Part shown: piece after piece, positions 14,698-15,085 of the stretch
How the letters are laid out: the number at the start of each line of letters is the position of its first letter
How positions within the stretch are numbered: position 1 is the first letter of the stretch
Source: Desulfobacteraceae bacterium UBA2771
GTDB taxonomy: Bacteria > Desulfobacterota > Desulfobacteria > Desulfobacterales > Desulfosarcinaceae
Length of the DNA stretch: 15,085 bases
Assembly (NCBI GenBank): GCA_002352605.1
Contig: DEIP01000109.1
Coordinates: 1 to 15,085, forward strand
Reading direction: 5' to 3'
Notes under the pieces: generated by a model
Databases searched by the model: none
The model's input: the letters and a program-made list of their open reading frames with translations, nothing else
Told to the model about the DNA's origin: nothing
Translations under genes and position numbers: made by a program

Positions 14698-14964
14698 ATG
14701 CTCGATCAATCCCAATACAAGAAACACATCGACCTCGTCTGGACCATCGCCAATCTACTGCGCGGCCCCTATCGGCCGCCGCAGTATCGGCGGGTGATGA
14801 TACCGCTGACCGTATTGCGCCGCCTGGACTGCGTGCTGGAAGACAGCAAGAAGCAGGTCATGAATCGGTATTCAGCACTGAAAACCGCGGGCAAATACGA
14901 TGACGAGACCTTGCTACGGCAGGGTACCGCGAACGCACGGGGCGATGAACAAGAACCGAGTTAG
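14698..14964 (+). pseudogene. hsdM: Truncated type I restriction-modification methylase subunit (HsdM N-terminal domain)
   Basis: 88 codons from the ATG at 14698. Residues 8-75 match the HsdM N-terminal helical domain: HIDLVWTIANLLRGPYRPPQY, the hallmark PLTVLRRLDCVLE at 36-48, then KKQVMNRY and the end TLLRQ. In intact proteins an FYNTS-type segment and then the methyltransferase domain with its NPPF motif follow; here the frame departs at about codon 75 (14922) into 13 unrelated residues and stops. An intact HsdM has about 500 or more residues, so this cannot methylate DNA. The break coincides with the start of group II intron-like sequence. The remainder may lie beyond the window, or be lost. 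Confidence 0.82.
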
Positions 14965-15085
14965 GCGGGTTTGGTGGGACGAGCCTGCAACACAAGGCAA
15001 AGTCCTCTATCCATCTTAAGACAAGCACGTACACTCGGCGCTCGTGTGTGAAAAGATGCGTGTTCACCCCGGGAGATCTGCCGCG
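14923..15085 (+). mobile_element. 5'-truncated group II intron, class C-like (partial, runs off the window)
   Basis: From about 14946 the sequence is collinear with my memory of the Oceanobacillus iheyensis class C intron: GAACAAGAACC, then GACGAGCCTGCAACACAAGG, then CAAAGTCC, and 61 bases later CCCCGGGAGATCTG (about 63 bases in the reference). A nested stem supports structured RNA: GGAC (14977-14980) pairs with GTCC (15002-15005) and GCCT (14983-14986) with AGGC (14995-14998). The last motif marks the start of domain IV, where the intron reverse transcriptase is usually encoded, so that gene is predicted just beyond the window. The GTGYG 5' end and the first ~200 bases of domain I are absent; hsdM sequence stands in their place. 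Confidence 0.7.

Noticed and set aside
1..15085. CRISPR array, tRNA, rRNA or intact insertion sequence
   Set aside because: No regularly spaced repeats, cloverleaf-like segments, rRNA sequence or transposase genes were seen on reading both strands.

Overview
The window looks like a chromosomal segment of an anaerobic bacterium, most likely a sulfate-reducing or related Desulfobacterota (Desulfosarcina-like). This is an inference from gene content: two radical SAM enzymes, two rubrerythrin-type ferritin-like proteins, a small protein resembling the Desulfovibrio DVU0772 family, a cobalamin-domain protein, and one good sigma-54-type promoter. There are no rRNA or tRNA genes, CRISPR arrays or intact insertion sequences.

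Left block (40-3639, + strand): a compact operon of a BioB-like radical SAM protein followed by a complete NMT1/SsuA/TauA-type ABC importer (binding protein, permease, ATPase), the last three genes joined by 4-base stop/start overlaps. Next comes a minus-strand block: an EamA/DMT exporter (3739-4683), a small B12-binding-fold protein that lacks the usual histidine ligand (4860-5375), and a second radical SAM protein with a CX4CX2C cluster motif (5635-6696).

Centre (6830-8896, - strand): a two-gene operon of an inositol-3-phosphate synthase and a xylose-isomerase-like TIM-barrel protein, with a candidate promoter at 8952-8980. Then a ferritin-like protein with its own strong promoter (9053-9514), and a polar amino-acid ABC importer arranged permease, binding protein, permease on the minus strand (9684-12348) with no ATPase gene nearby.

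Right block (+ strand): a 374-455 base divergent intergenic region with two inverted repeats and a sigma-54-like promoter, leading into a conserved small protein (12804-13163), a second rubrerythrin-like protein (13214-13675) and a universal stress protein (13826-14320). This reads as a stress or dormancy module. The window ends with the N-terminal quarter of a type I restriction-modification methylase subunit (hsdM, from 14698) that breaks off near codon 75. It runs directly into RNA-like sequence closely resembling domain I to domain IV of a bacterial class C group II intron, without the intron's 5' end. This broken hsdM/5'-truncated intron junction is the most surprising structure in the window. 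The radical SAM plus importer operon is the best candidate for an undescribed biochemical system.
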